Assembly (NCBI GenBank): GCA_018971185.1
Contig: JAGXBH010000004.1
Coordinates: 20,883-84,882, forward strand
Direction of reading: 5' to 3'
Length of the DNA stretch: 64,000 nucleotides
Source of the DNA: Acidobacteriota bacterium
GTDB taxonomy: Bacteria; Actinomycetota; Acidimicrobiia; Acidimicrobiales; RAAP-2
Part shown: piece by piece, positions 10,076-19,932 of the stretch
How positions within the stretch are numbered: position 1 is the stretch's first letter
Layout of the letters: each line of letters opens with the position of its first letter
Translations under genes and position numbers: made by a program
Notes under the pieces: generated by a model
Seen by the model: the letters and a program-made list of their open reading frames with translations, nothing else
Told to the model about the DNA's origin: nothing
Databases searched by the model: none

Positions 10076-11460
10076 GAGGGGACCTCCACGAGTGGGAGGT
10101 CGATCTGGAACCGCGCCCCGCCCTCGGGGCTCGTGGTGGCGCGGATCTCGCCGTCGAGGGACCTCACGTGTTCGCGCACGAGGGCGAGGCCCAGCCCGGT
10201 GCCGCGGACCACGCTGCGGTCGTGAGCGGCGCGCCCGCGGTAGAAGCGCTCGAAGACGTGTTCTAGGTCGGCGGGCGCGATGCCCGGCCCGGCGTCGTCC
10301 ACGTTGATCTCGACGTGGGCGTCGCGCGGCACCAGTCGTATCGCCGTGACGCCGCCGGCGTAGTGCTGCGCGTTGTCCATCAGGTTGGCGATGATCCTCT
10401 CGAAGCGTCGTCGATCGACCAGAACGCGGGCGGTGTCGAGCCGCGGATCGGCTTCGACGGACGGCTCGGGTGCGCCTTGTCGGCGGGCCACCGAGCGAAC
10501 CGCCTGACGCGTCAGCTCGACGATCGAGATGATCTCGAGGCTCGGGGAGTTCGCGCCCGCGTCGGAGCGCGAGAGTTCGATGAGGTCCTCGATGAGCCCC
10601 TGGAACACTGCGATCTCGGCGCTGAGGAGCGAGAGACTCTGCTGGGCCGCCGGCGCCAACTCGTCGCGGTGCTGCTCGATGATCGAGGCCGACATCGCCA
10701 AGGCGGTCAAGGGTGAGCGCAATTCGTGGCTCACGTCACTGGCGAAGCGAGCGTCGCGCTCGAGTTTGGTGACCAACTGGTTCACCATGGTGTTGAAGGA
10801 CTCGGTCAGCTGCTCCACCTCCGAGCCGGCGTGGGTGGTGGGGAGTCGGGTCGCGAAATCGCCGCCGGCGATGCGCGCCGCGGCGTCGGAGACCACGACC
10901 AGGGGGCGTAGCGTCCGGCGCGACACCCAGGTGCCCACCGAAGCGCCCAGGATGGTCGTGAACAGCGCGGCGGATCCGATGACCAGCAGGAGCACGCGAA
11001 GGTTGTGCTCGAGGCCGTTGAGCTGCCAGACCTCGAACACTTGGGTCTGGATCGCGGGCATCGGGATGCCGACCACGTAGTCGAGGTCCGAGAGGATGGT
11101 GCGCGTCTCGGTCGACACGTGGCCCTGGTTCGCGGCTCTCATCGCGGCGGCGGAGATGTCGACGGTGGGGACGAGGGGGCTGAGGGTCTGCCACTGGCCT
11201 GCGATCCGCAGGATCAGGGTCGAGTTCGCGGATTGTTCGATCGAGTTGACCTCGCTGTCCAGGGTCAGCGGCGCGGTGTAGATGGTGTTGCGGATGAGGG
11301 CGGCGTTGACGTAGCTCTGCTGCAGGTCGGTTTGCTGCTGTTGGGAGATGAGGACGTCGCGCACTCCGAAGAAGGTGAGGGTGCCCAGGAGCGAACTCAA
11401 CAACAGCGTGCCCAATCCGAAGATCAGGATGAGTCGAAGTCGGAGGCTCCGACTTCGCAC
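10072..11460 (-). CDS. Sensor histidine kinase (MtrB-like)
   Basis: Two TM segments, HAMP, FASDVSHELRSPLTALAMS H-box, NLMDNAQHYAGG N-box, GTGLGLALV G-box; GTG start 11460. Confidence 0.9.
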   Translation of the reverse strand: MRSRSLRLRLILIFGLGTLLLSSLLGTLTFFGVRDVLISQQQQTDLQQSYVNAALIRNTIYTAPLTLDSEVNSIEQSANSTLILRIAGQWQTLSPLVPTVDISAAAMRAANQGHVSTETRTILSDLDYVVGIPMPAIQTQVFEVWQLNGLEHNLRVLLLVIGSAALFTTILGASVGTWVSRRTLRPLVVVSDAAARIAGGDFATRLPTTHAGSEVEQLTESFNTMVNQLVTKLERDARFASDVSHELRSPLTALAMSASIIEQHRDELAPAAQQSLSLLSAEIAVFQGLIEDLIELSRSDAGANSPSLEIISIVELTRQAVRSVARRQGAPEPSVEADPRLDTARVLVDRRRFERIIANLMDNAQHYAGGVTAIRLVPRDAHVEINVDDAGPGIAPADLEHVFERFYRGRAAHDRSVVRGTGLGLALVREHVRSLDGEIRATTSPEGGARFQIDLPLVEVPS

Positions 11461-12152
11461 TAGAGCACCAACTTGTACCCCGCACCCCGCACGGTCAACA
11501 AGTGAACGGGGGCTGCGGGATCGGGTTCGATCTTCATCCGCAGTCGGCGCACGTGCACGTCGACCAGTCGACTGTCCCCGAAGTAGTCGTAACCCCACAC
11601 TCGCTCGAGCAAGTCCTCGCGCGAGAGGACCTTGCCGTTCACCTTGGCCAGATCGACCAGCAGGCGGAACTCGGTCGAGGTCAGGTGGAGCTCGGTGCCG
11701 TCGGCGTGGCGCACCACGCCCTCGTCGGGAATCACGTGCAGGTCGCCGATCTGGAACGCCCGCGCCGCCGAATCCGGTCGGCGTCGCAGGTGCGCGCGCA
11801 CGCGCGCGAGGAGTTCCAGCGGCACGAAGGGCTTGGTCACGTAGTCGTCCGCCCCGGACTCGAGACCCTTGACGACATCGGAGGTCTCGTCGCGCGCCGA
11901 GACGATCACGATCGGGATGTCGGAGCGCGATCGCAACGCGACGCAGGTGTCGAATCCGGACATCCCCGGCAGCATGATGTCCACGATCGCGATGTCGGCG
12001 TTGCGCCGGTCGAAGAGGGCGACACCGTCTTCGCCGTTGGCGGCGTCGTCGACGTCGTAGCCCTCACCTCGGAACATCAGACGCAGCGCCGTGCGGATGT
12101 GCTCGTCGTCCTCCACGATCAAGATGCGTGACACGCGCTCTCCTTGCATCAC
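11460..12152 (-). CDS. OmpR-family response regulator (MtrA-like)
   Basis: ILIVEDDEHIR receiver with DIMLPG, C-terminal winged helix VDVHVRRLRMKIEPDP...VRGAGYKL. Confidence 0.92.
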   Translation of the reverse strand: MMQGERVSRILIVEDDEHIRTALRLMFRGEGYDVDDAANGEDGVALFDRRNADIAIVDIMLPGMSGFDTCVALRSRSDIPIVIVSARDETSDVVKGLESGADDYVTKPFVPLELLARVRAHLRRRPDSAARAFQIGDLHVIPDEGVVRHADGTELHLTSTEFRLLVDLAKVNGKVLSREDLLERVWGYDYFGDSRLVDVHVRRLRMKIEPDPAAPVHLLTVRGAGYKLVL

Positions 12153-12209
12153 GTCCCACCTTAGTGAGTGAACACCGCGGGAGGACCCGGCGTCACTAGC
12201 CTAGGAGGC

Positions 12210-13115
12210 GTGAGCCGCGACGCCACGGTCGACGATGCCATGCCCTCGTGGCACCTGGAGGAGTTCGCGGCGTCCCTGCGCGCGCTCGAGCGCTCGCCCG
12301 AGACGTTGCGGGCCTATCGCGGTGACGTCGAGCGCTTCGCCGCGTGGGCCCTCGGATGCGGGGTGCGCGGACCCGGTGACGTGACACGGCGTACGTTGCG
12401 TGAGTATCTCGCGAGCATGAACAAGAGCGGCGACGAGCGGACCTCGATCTCACGTCGCCGAGCGTCGTTGCGACGCTACTTCGCCTGGGCGCTGCAGCGC
12501 GGTCACGTCGAGGTCGATCCCGCGACGCGAATGTCGGCGCCCCGGCCGGCGACGCGGCTGCCCGAGGTCGTCGGTCGCGCACAGCTCGACGCTCTGCTCG
12601 ACGAGGATTGGGGCGACGATCCCTGGGCCTATCGGGACCGGGCGGTCTGCGAGATCCTCTACGGCGCGGGGCTTCGCGTCAGCGAGCTCTGCGGTCTCGA
12701 TCTCGATCGACTCGATGAGCGACGCGGTGTACTGCGGGTCCTGGGCAAGGGCCGCAAGGAGCGGGTCGTGCCGCTGCATCGCGCCGGTTGGACGGCCATC
12801 GCGAGCTGGCGCGATCGACGGGCGCAGGTGCTCTCGGCGACGTCGCCCGCCGCGGCGCTCTTCGTGAATCGCCGTGGGGGACGCCTCGGCGTGCGCGACG
12901 TGCGCCGGATCCTGGACCGTCGCCTCGCCTGGGGCCACATTCATCCCCACGCGCTTCGTCACACCTACGCCACCCACCTGCTCGAAGGGGGCGCGGACCT
13001 GCGCGTCGTCCAGGAGCTCCTCGGACACGAGAGCCTCACGACCACCCAGCTCTACACCCACGTCTCGAAGTCGAGGCTGCAGAAGATCCATCGCGAGACG
13101 CACCCTCGGGGCTGA
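12210..13115 (+). CDS. xerC: Tyrosine recombinase XerC/XerD
   Basis: [59 protein letters not shown] catalytic R..HxxR..H/Y. Confidence 0.9.
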   Translation: MSRDATVDDAMPSWHLEEFAASLRALERSPETLRAYRGDVERFAAWALGCGVRGPGDVTRRTLREYLASMNKSGDERTSISRRRASLRRYFAWALQRGHVEVDPATRMSAPRPATRLPEVVGRAQLDALLDEDWGDDPWAYRDRAVCEILYGAGLRVSELCGLDLDRLDERRGVLRVLGKGRKERVVPLHRAGWTAIASWRDRRAQVLSATSPAAALFVNRRGGRLGVRDVRRILDRRLAWGHIHPHALRHTYATHLLEGGADLRVVQELLGHESLTTTQLYTHVSKSRLQKIHRETHPRG

Positions 13116-13283
13116 CGCGCCCCACGGTTCGCCCGCCGGAGCGGCGGCCGGCCACCGGGGGCGACGTCGACTAGACTGTTCTGGCTCTCCCAGGGTGGGA
13201 GGGTGCAGACACACCGCGTGGTTTCGTACGGTCGCTCCTCGGAGTGCACCACGGGGTTGATCAACCGAACGGAAGGAAAACTC

Positions 13284-14063
13284 GTGGCACTCGTCACTTT
13301 GCAGGAATTGCTCGACTCGGGAGTCCACTTCGGACACCAGACCCGGCGCTGGAACCCTAAGATGCGCCGGTTCATCCTCGGCGAGCGCAACGGCATCTAC
13401 CTCATCGACCTGCGCAAGACCCTCGCCGGCATCGAGCAGAGCTACACCTACGTGCGAGACCTCGTCGCCGAGGGCGGCGTGATCCTCTTCGTCGGCACGA
13501 AGAAGCAGACGCAGGGACCGATCGAGGACTACGCGAACGCCTGCGGCATGCCCTTCGTGAACCAGCGCTGGTTGGGCGGCATGCTGACCAACTTCTCCAC
13601 GGTCGCGGGCCGCGTCAAGCGGATGATGGAGCTTCGCGCCATGCAGAGGGCTGGCGACTTCGACGGCATGCCCAAGCGTGAGGCGCTGCGCCACAGCCGT
13701 GAGCTCGAGAAGTTGGACCGGAACCTGTCGGGCATCGCCAATCTCGACCGGGTGCCCGACGCCATCTTCGTCATCGACACGAAGAAGGAGCACATCGCGG
13801 TCACCGAGGCCCGCAAGCTGGGGCTGCCCGTCGTCGCGGTGGTGGACACCAACTGCGACCCTGACGTGATCGACTACGTCATCCCCGGCAACGATGACGC
13901 GATCCGATCGGGTGCGCTGTTGTGCCGTCTGATCGCCGACGCGGTCACCGAAGGTCGCTTCATCCGCCAGAACCGTCCGACCGCCCTCAAGGCCGCTGCC
14001 GCTGCGGCTGCCCCGAGTGCGCCCGCCGAGAGCGCCCCCGTGGACGCTCCCGCCAACGCCTAG
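13284..14063 (+). CDS. rpsB: 30S ribosomal protein S2
   Basis: [26 protein letters not shown] ggaagg; GTG 13284. Confidence 0.97.
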   Translation: MALVTLQELLDSGVHFGHQTRRWNPKMRRFILGERNGIYLIDLRKTLAGIEQSYTYVRDLVAEGGVILFVGTKKQTQGPIEDYANACGMPFVNQRWLGGMLTNFSTVAGRVKRMMELRAMQRAGDFDGMPKREALRHSRELEKLDRNLSGIANLDRVPDAIFVIDTKKEHIAVTEARKLGLPVVAVVDTNCDPDVIDYVIPGNDDAIRSGALLCRLIADAVTEGRFIRQNRPTALKAAAAAAAPSAPAESAPVDAPANA

Positions 14064-14097
14064 TAATCACTCGACCAAGAACATAGGAGAAGTAAAG

Positions 14098-14895
14098 GTG
14101 TCGTACACCGCAAATCCCAAGGACATCATGTCCCTTCGCAAGACCACCGGGGTGGGCTTGATGGACGCCAAGAAAGCCCTGGAGGCGAACGAGGGCAACG
14201 TGGAGGCCGCCGTGCAGTGGCTGCGCGTCCAGGGCAAGGCCTCGGCGGCCAAGCGCGCCGACCGCGAAGCCGGCGAGGGCGCCGTGGCCGTGGTCCGCAA
14301 CGGTAACGTCGCGGCGATCGTCGAGATGCGTTGTGAGACCGACTTCGTGGCCAAGTCCGACGAGTTCACGTCGCTGGTGGACCAGATCGCCGCGCGGGTG
14401 TGCGACGAGGGCGAGAGTGCCGTCGCGCAGTTCGACGAGAACATCGAGACCATGCTGACGACGCTGAAGGAAAACATCTCGGTGGGCCGAGTCCACCGCC
14501 TGGTCGCCGGCGAGGGCGAGGTCGTGGACACCTATAACCACACCCAGGCCGGTCGCGGCGTCAATGCGGTCGCCATCGTGGTCAAGGGGGCGACCGACGA
14601 ACTGGCGCACGAGATCGCGGTGCACATCGCCTTCGCCAAGCCTCAGTACCTCTCACGCGAGGACGTCCCCGCTGAGGAGATCGAGGCGGAGCGCAAGACC
14701 ATCGAGGAGATCTCGCTCAACGAGGGCAAGCCGGCCGCCGCGTTGGCCAAGATCATCGAGGGCCGCCTCAACGGCTGGTTCAAGGAGCGCGTCCTGCTCG
14801 AGCAGAGCTACGTGAAGGACGAGAAGCAGACGATCACGCAGCTACTCGGGGGCGCGACGATCACCGCGTTCGCCCAAGTCGTCATCGGGGAGTAG
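14098..14895 (+). CDS. tsf: Elongation factor Ts
   Basis: RKTTGVGLMDAKKALEANEGNVEAAVQWLRVQGKASAAKRADREAGEG. Confidence 0.97.
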   Translation: MSYTANPKDIMSLRKTTGVGLMDAKKALEANEGNVEAAVQWLRVQGKASAAKRADREAGEGAVAVVRNGNVAAIVEMRCETDFVAKSDEFTSLVDQIAARVCDEGESAVAQFDENIETMLTTLKENISVGRVHRLVAGEGEVVDTYNHTQAGRGVNAVAIVVKGATDELAHEIAVHIAFAKPQYLSREDVPAEEIEAERKTIEEISLNEGKPAAALAKIIEGRLNGWFKERVLLEQSYVKDEKQTITQLLGGATITAFAQVVIGE

Positions 14896-14898
14896 TCC

Positions 14899-15609
14899 GT
14901 GGGTCGCGTGGTCTTGAAGCTGTCGGGTGAGGCGCTCGCGTCCTCCGCCAGCGACGAGACCATCGACGCCAGCACGGTGGACTTCCTCGCCACGGTCATC
15001 GCCGGGGCGATGGCGCGCGGTGACCTCGAGTTGGCCGTCGTGGTGGGTGGCGGCAACATCTGGCGCGGCGCGACGGGCGCGATGGCTGGCATGAACCGCG
15101 CCAACTCCGACATCATGGGCATGCTCGGGACCGTCATCAACGCCCTGGCGCTGCAGGACGCGATCGAGTCGCACGGTTGCGCCACGCGGGTGATGTCGGC
15201 CATCGGGATGGACCAGGTGGCTGAGCCCTACATCCGTCGCCGGGCCGTGCGCCACCTGGAGAAGGGGCGCGTGGTCATCTTCGCCGCGGGCATGGGCAAT
15301 CCGTACTTCACCACCGACACCGCCGCCGTGCAGCGCGCGGCCGAGGTCGAGGCCGATATGGTTCTAAAGGGGACGCACGGGGGGGTCGACGGTGTCTATA
15401 GCGAGGATCCGCGCAAGAACGCCGCGGCGACCAGGTTTGAGACGGTGTTCTTCGACGACGTCATCGCCCGGGACCTGCGCGTGATGGACATGACGGCCAT
15501 CACCTTCTGCAAGGACAACGGTATTCCTATCCGGATCTTTGACCTCATGGCCCAAGGAAACCTGGACCGCGCCCTCAAGGGTGATGCGGTCGGTACGCTG
15601 GTGAACTGA
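14899..15609 (+). CDS. pyrH: UMP kinase
   Basis: RVVLKLSGEALA, VVVGGGNIWRG, FAAGMGNPYFTTDTAAVQRA. Confidence 0.96.
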   Translation: MGRVVLKLSGEALASSASDETIDASTVDFLATVIAGAMARGDLELAVVVGGGNIWRGATGAMAGMNRANSDIMGMLGTVINALALQDAIESHGCATRVMSAIGMDQVAEPYIRRRAVRHLEKGRVVIFAAGMGNPYFTTDTAAVQRAAEVEADMVLKGTHGGVDGVYSEDPRKNAAATRFETVFFDDVIARDLRVMDMTAITFCKDNGIPIRIFDLMAQGNLDRALKGDAVGTLVN

Positions 15610-16178
15610 TGGACAACGAAATGGTCGATCTGGTGATGGACGACACGCGCGAGCGTATGGCTAAGGCCATCGAGCACGTGAGAGTGGAGTTCGCCAACGT
15701 GCGCACCGGGCGCGCTTCGCCGGCCCTGGTGGAGAACCTCCTGGTCGACTACTACGGCGCGGAGACGCCGTTGAAGCAACTGGCGAACTTCTCGGTGCCC
15801 GAGCCGCGGCTCCTGGTGGTCTCGCCCTTCGACAAGGGGGCGATGGCGATGATCGAGAAGGCCATCGTCAACGCCGACCTCGGACTCAACCCGTCCAACG
15901 ACGGGGTGGTGATCCGACTGGGCTTCCCCGCGCTGACCGAAGAGCGCCGCAAGTCCTTCGTCAAGATCGTCCGGACCAAGGCCGAAGAGGGCAAGGTGGC
16001 CCTGCGCGGCGTTCGCCGCCACGCGCGCCAGGAACTCGAGAACCTCGAGAAGGAGCAGGGCCTGTCCAAGGACGACCTCGAGCGCCTGGAGAAGGTGCTC
16101 GACAAGATGACCCAGGACGAGGTGGCGGTGGTCGATGCGCTCCTCTCGCACAAGGAGCACGAGCTTCTTGAAGTCTGA
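15609..16178 (+). CDS. frr: Ribosome recycling factor
   Basis: HVRVEFANVRTGRASPALVENLLVDYYGAETPLKQLANFSVPEPR. Confidence 0.97.
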   Translation: MDNEMVDLVMDDTRERMAKAIEHVRVEFANVRTGRASPALVENLLVDYYGAETPLKQLANFSVPEPRLLVVSPFDKGAMAMIEKAIVNADLGLNPSNDGVVIRLGFPALTEERRKSFVKIVRTKAEEGKVALRGVRRHARQELENLEKEQGLSKDDLERLEKVLDKMTQDEVAVVDALLSHKEHELLEV

Positions 16179-17466
16179 CGACGACGCCCTGTTCGGCGCA
16201 CCCACCAGCGATGTGCCGGTGGTGAGCGCGAGCGACCCGCGCGTCACCATCACCGGGGCCGACGTCGTCGGTGCGGTCGGCGACGAGGCACCGGCGGTGG
16301 ACCCCGAGACCCTCCTGCCCCATTGGACGGACGCACCCACGGGCCAGGTGCCCATCGTCGTCGCGCGCGAGATCGCCGACGCCGTGGACCCGTGGTCGGC
16401 GATACCCGCCCCGGCGTGGCGCGAGGGCGAAGCGGACTGGGTGGCCCACGAGGAGCAGTTCGACGCCTCACTGCTCGCCGTCGACCGGGCCGACGAGGAC
16501 CTGCGCCCCTGGGAGTTCACTCCCGACAGCGTCGTCAGTGACGAGGAGATCCTCGATGCGTCACCCCGACCCGAGGCGACGCGTGCTCACCGCACACGAA
16601 GGACGACGCGCGAGGACCCCCTATCGGGGCGCGCCGCGCGCCGTAGCTCGACCCGCAGCGTCTCGGTCGCCACTTTGACCGGCGTGGTCCTGGCCGCGGT
16701 GGTCCTCGTGATCTTCTACCTGGGCGCCGTTCCCGTGACGGTGCTGGTGATCGCCGCGTTGACGTTGGCGGCGGGGGAGGCCTTCGCGGGTTTTCGCGCG
16801 GTGGGCGCGCATCCGGCCACGATCCTCGGCCTGGTGGCCGTCGTGACCCTGTGCGTGGCGGTCTACGAGAAGGGTCTCGGCGCGACGGCGGTGGTCACGG
16901 CACTGCTCGTGATGTTCTCCTTCGTCTGGTACCTCAACGCGGAGAGGATGATCGACGTGGTGGACGGTATCGGTGCCACGATCTTCGTCTTCGCCTGGGT
17001 CGGGATACTGGGTTCGTTCGCGTTGTTGATGGTGGCGCCGCACACGTTCGCCCACCGCCACGGGCTGGCCTACGTACTGGGTGCCGTCATTCTGACCGTG
17101 GCCAACGACACCGGGGCCCTGTTCATCGGCCGGTGGTTGGGCAAGCGGCCCCTCAATTCGCGGCTCTCGCCGAACAAGACGATCGAGGGGACGATCGGGG
17201 GCACCCTCTTGACCCTGCTGGCGGGCGCGCTGATCCTGCCGAGGATGCATCCTTGGACCATGTCGCACGGCCTGGAGTGCGCGCTCGCGATGTGCGTGGT
17301 GGTCCCCATGGGCGACCTCTTTGAATCCATGTTCAAGCGCACCCTCGGCGTCAAGGACCTGGGTCGCCTGCTCCCGGGTCATGGCGGGATGCTCGACCGG
17401 GTGGACGGATTGCTGTTCGCCCTGCCCACGATGTACTTCATGACCCACGTCCTCTCGTTGGGCTAG
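16168..17466 (+). CDS. cdsA: Phosphatidate cytidylyltransferase with long N-terminal extension
   Basis: C-terminal SRLSPNKTIEGTIGG...FKRTLGVKDLGRLLPGHGGMLDRVDGLLFA signature; candidate TTG start 16168. Confidence 0.9.
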   Translation: MKSDDDALFGAPTSDVPVVSASDPRVTITGADVVGAVGDEAPAVDPETLLPHWTDAPTGQVPIVVAREIADAVDPWSAIPAPAWREGEADWVAHEEQFDASLLAVDRADEDLRPWEFTPDSVVSDEEILDASPRPEATRAHRTRRTTREDPLSGRAARRSSTRSVSVATLTGVVLAAVVLVIFYLGAVPVTVLVIAALTLAAGEAFAGFRAVGAHPATILGLVAVVTLCVAVYEKGLGATAVVTALLVMFSFVWYLNAERMIDVVDGIGATIFVFAWVGILGSFALLMVAPHTFAHRHGLAYVLGAVILTVANDTGALFIGRWLGKRPLNSRLSPNKTIEGTIGGTLLTLLAGALILPRMHPWTMSHGLECALAMCVVVPMGDLFESMFKRTLGVKDLGRLLPGHGGMLDRVDGLLFALPTMYFMTHVLSLG

Positions 17467-17468
17467 TC

Positions 17469-18632
17469 ATGACGACTTCGCGCAGTCGCGTAGCGCTGAT
17501 GGGCGCGACGGGCTCCATCGGCACCCAGACCATCGACGTCCTGCGTCGCGAACCAGACCGCTTCGAGTTGGTGGCCCTGTCCTCGGGTCGGCGCGTGAGA
17601 GAACTCGCCGAGCTCGTGAAGGAGTTCGGCGTGCGCCGCGTCGCCGTCGCGGGGGAGGAGCAGCGTCGGGAGTTGACGGCGCTGGTCCCCGCGCACGTGG
17701 CCATCGAGGTGGGCGAGGAAGGGCTTCGAGAACTCTGCCGCGACGTCGACGTCGTGGTGAACGCCGTCATGGGTTTCGCCGGACTGCCCGTCACCCTGGC
17801 GACCCTCGAGGCCGGCGCACGCTTGGCGTTGGCCAACAAGGAGTCGCTGATCGCCGCCGCGCCCGTCGTGGCGCAGGCTCGTCGCACGCCGGGTGCGCAG
17901 ATCCTCCCCGTGGACTCCGAGCACTGCGCCATCCACCAATGCCTCCAGGGCTCCCTCGAAACCGGACATCCCGACGTGGCCCGCCTGCTCCTGACGGCGT
18001 CGGGGGGGCCATTTCGCGGCTGGACCAGTGAGCAACTGGCGCGCGTCACCACGGGCGACGCCCTGGCCCACCCGACCTGGAACATGGGTCCGAAGATCAC
18101 GATCGACTCCTCGACGCTGATGAACAAGGGGCTCGAAGTGCTCGAGGCGTCCGCGCTCTTTGGGATCGAGGTCGATCGCATCGACGTGGTCGTGCATCCC
18201 CAGTCCGTCGTGCATTCCATGGTGGAGTACGTCGACGGTTCGGTGCTGGCCCAACTCTCGCGCCCGGACATGCGCCTACCCATCGCCTACTGCCTCGGCG
18301 CCCCCGAGCGACTCGCGCATCACTGGGGGCAGCTGGACTTCTCGACGTCACTGCACCTCGACTTCGAACCGCCCGATCGTACGGCCTTCCCGGCGCTCGA
18401 CCTCGCCTACGCGGCGGCCCGACGTGGCGGGGCCGCCCCCGCCTGGCTCTCCGCGGCCAACGAGGTGTGCGTCGAGGCCTTCTTGGCGCAGCGCATTGGG
18501 TGGTCGGACATCGCCACGGTGGTGGCGCGAACGATGGACCGTTACGTCGACGACCCCCTGGTGGACCTGCAGGCGGTGATCGAGAACGACGCGGCGGCGC
18601 GGCGCATCGCCCACGCTAACCTGCCTGAGTGA
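17469..18632 (+). CDS. dxr: 1-deoxy-D-xylulose 5-phosphate reductoisomerase
   Basis: VALMGATGSIGTQTIDVLR, ALANKESLIAA, PVDSEHCAIHQCL, MGPKITIDSSTLMNKGLE. Confidence 0.96.
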   Translation: MTTSRSRVALMGATGSIGTQTIDVLRREPDRFELVALSSGRRVRELAELVKEFGVRRVAVAGEEQRRELTALVPAHVAIEVGEEGLRELCRDVDVVVNAVMGFAGLPVTLATLEAGARLALANKESLIAAAPVVAQARRTPGAQILPVDSEHCAIHQCLQGSLETGHPDVARLLLTASGGPFRGWTSEQLARVTTGDALAHPTWNMGPKITIDSSTLMNKGLEVLEASALFGIEVDRIDVVVHPQSVVHSMVEYVDGSVLAQLSRPDMRLPIAYCLGAPERLAHHWGQLDFSTSLHLDFEPPDRTAFPALDLAYAAARRGGAAPAWLSAANEVCVEAFLAQRIGWSDIATVVARTMDRYVDDPLVDLQAVIENDAAARRIAHANLPE

Positions 18633-19894
18633 TGCAGTCTCGGTCGTCGCGCGCCTCGATCCTCTGGTTGCTCGCGGGCACTGTCGTGACCGTCGCGCTG
18701 CTGACGTGGCTGTGGGGCTGGGCCCTACCCCTCGTACTGTTCCTCGTCATCGCGATGGTGATGGGGCACGAATTCGGACACTTCATCACCGCCAAACGCG
18801 CGGGGATGAAGGTGACGGACTTCTTCGTGGGATTCGGACCGGTGCTGTGGTCGACGACGCGAGGCGAGACGCGCTACGGCATCCGCGCGCTGTGGCTGGG
18901 CGGTTACGTGAAGGTGCCCGGGATGACGTGGTACGAGGCCATCGAGCCCGAAGAGGAGGCGCGGACCTACCGTTCCGCGTCGTACCCGCGCAAGGTACTC
19001 TTCGCTTCCGCTGGTTCCCTGATGCACGTCGTGATGGCGCTGCTTCTCGCGTACGGCGCCCTCGTGTTCATCGGTCACGCCGACACCCAACGGGTGCGCA
19101 TCGACGGCTTCACCCACTGGCAAGGCCACGCGCAGACGGCGGGAGAGCTGGCGGGACTGCGGGTGGGCGACGAGATCGTGAGCATCCAGGGCCATCGCGT
19201 CGACGGCATGGCAGTCCTCGACGCGACGATCCACGCGAACGCCGGACACGAGATCTCCCTCACGGTGCGCCGCGCCGGTCACGACGTCGTCGTGCACGCG
19301 ACGCCGGTCGACGGACGCCGGGTCCTGGTGAACGGTCAACCCGAGGTGAAGGGCCCTGCGCCCGTGGGCCTGCTGGGCATCCAGCTGACCAATCCCACGG
19401 TTCGCACGGGCTACCTCGCTGCGATCCCGAACTCGGTGTCCACCGTCACCGCCACCCTCGACCAGGCGGTGCACGCCCTGGTGCACGTCCTCTCGCCCGG
19501 CGAGTTCGCGACGTTGTGGCATCAGGTCCTCACCCCGTCGGCCGCACAGTCGACGACCGCGCAAACCACCCGGCCGGTCTCGATCGTGGGCGTCGTCCGT
19601 CTGGCGGACCAGGCGGCGCAGTCGAACCTTCAGGTGTTCTTGTACATCCTGATCACCCTTAACATCTTCGTCGGAGTGATGAACATGTTGCCGATGTTGC
19701 CCCTCGACGGCGGGTACGTGGCGATCGCCACCTACGAACGGCTGCGCCAGCGTCGCCGCGGCGCTGCGCCGTACAAGGCGGACGTCAACAAGCTGACCCC
19801 GGTCGTGGTGGCCTTCATGGGCGTGCTCGTCGTCCTGTTCGCCTTCACGCTCTATCTCGACATCGCCTATCCGATCAGCAATCCTTTCAATTAG
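18629..19894 (+). CDS. rseP: Site-2 protease RseP/RasP, PDZ-containing
   Basis: MGHEFGHFITAKRAGMKV zinc motif, NMLPMLPLDGGY. Confidence 0.92.
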   Translation: MMQSRSSRASILWLLAGTVVTVALLTWLWGWALPLVLFLVIAMVMGHEFGHFITAKRAGMKVTDFFVGFGPVLWSTTRGETRYGIRALWLGGYVKVPGMTWYEAIEPEEEARTYRSASYPRKVLFASAGSLMHVVMALLLAYGALVFIGHADTQRVRIDGFTHWQGHAQTAGELAGLRVGDEIVSIQGHRVDGMAVLDATIHANAGHEISLTVRRAGHDVVVHATPVDGRRVLVNGQPEVKGPAPVGLLGIQLTNPTVRTGYLAAIPNSVSTVTATLDQAVHALVHVLSPGEFATLWHQVLTPSAAQSTTAQTTRPVSIVGVVRLADQAAQSNLQVFLYILITLNIFVGVMNMLPMLPLDGGYVAIATYERLRQRRRGAAPYKADVNKLTPVVVAFMGVLVVLFAFTLYLDIAYPISNPFN

Positions 19895-19932
19895 GTGACC
19901 ACGTCCGTGCCCGCGCACGGCAGAATGGTGGG

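Noticed and set aside
12210-13115. Tyrosine recombinase as mobile-element integrase
   Set aside because: Position directly upstream of rpsB and full XerC-like sequence indicate the housekeeping dimer-resolution recombinase.
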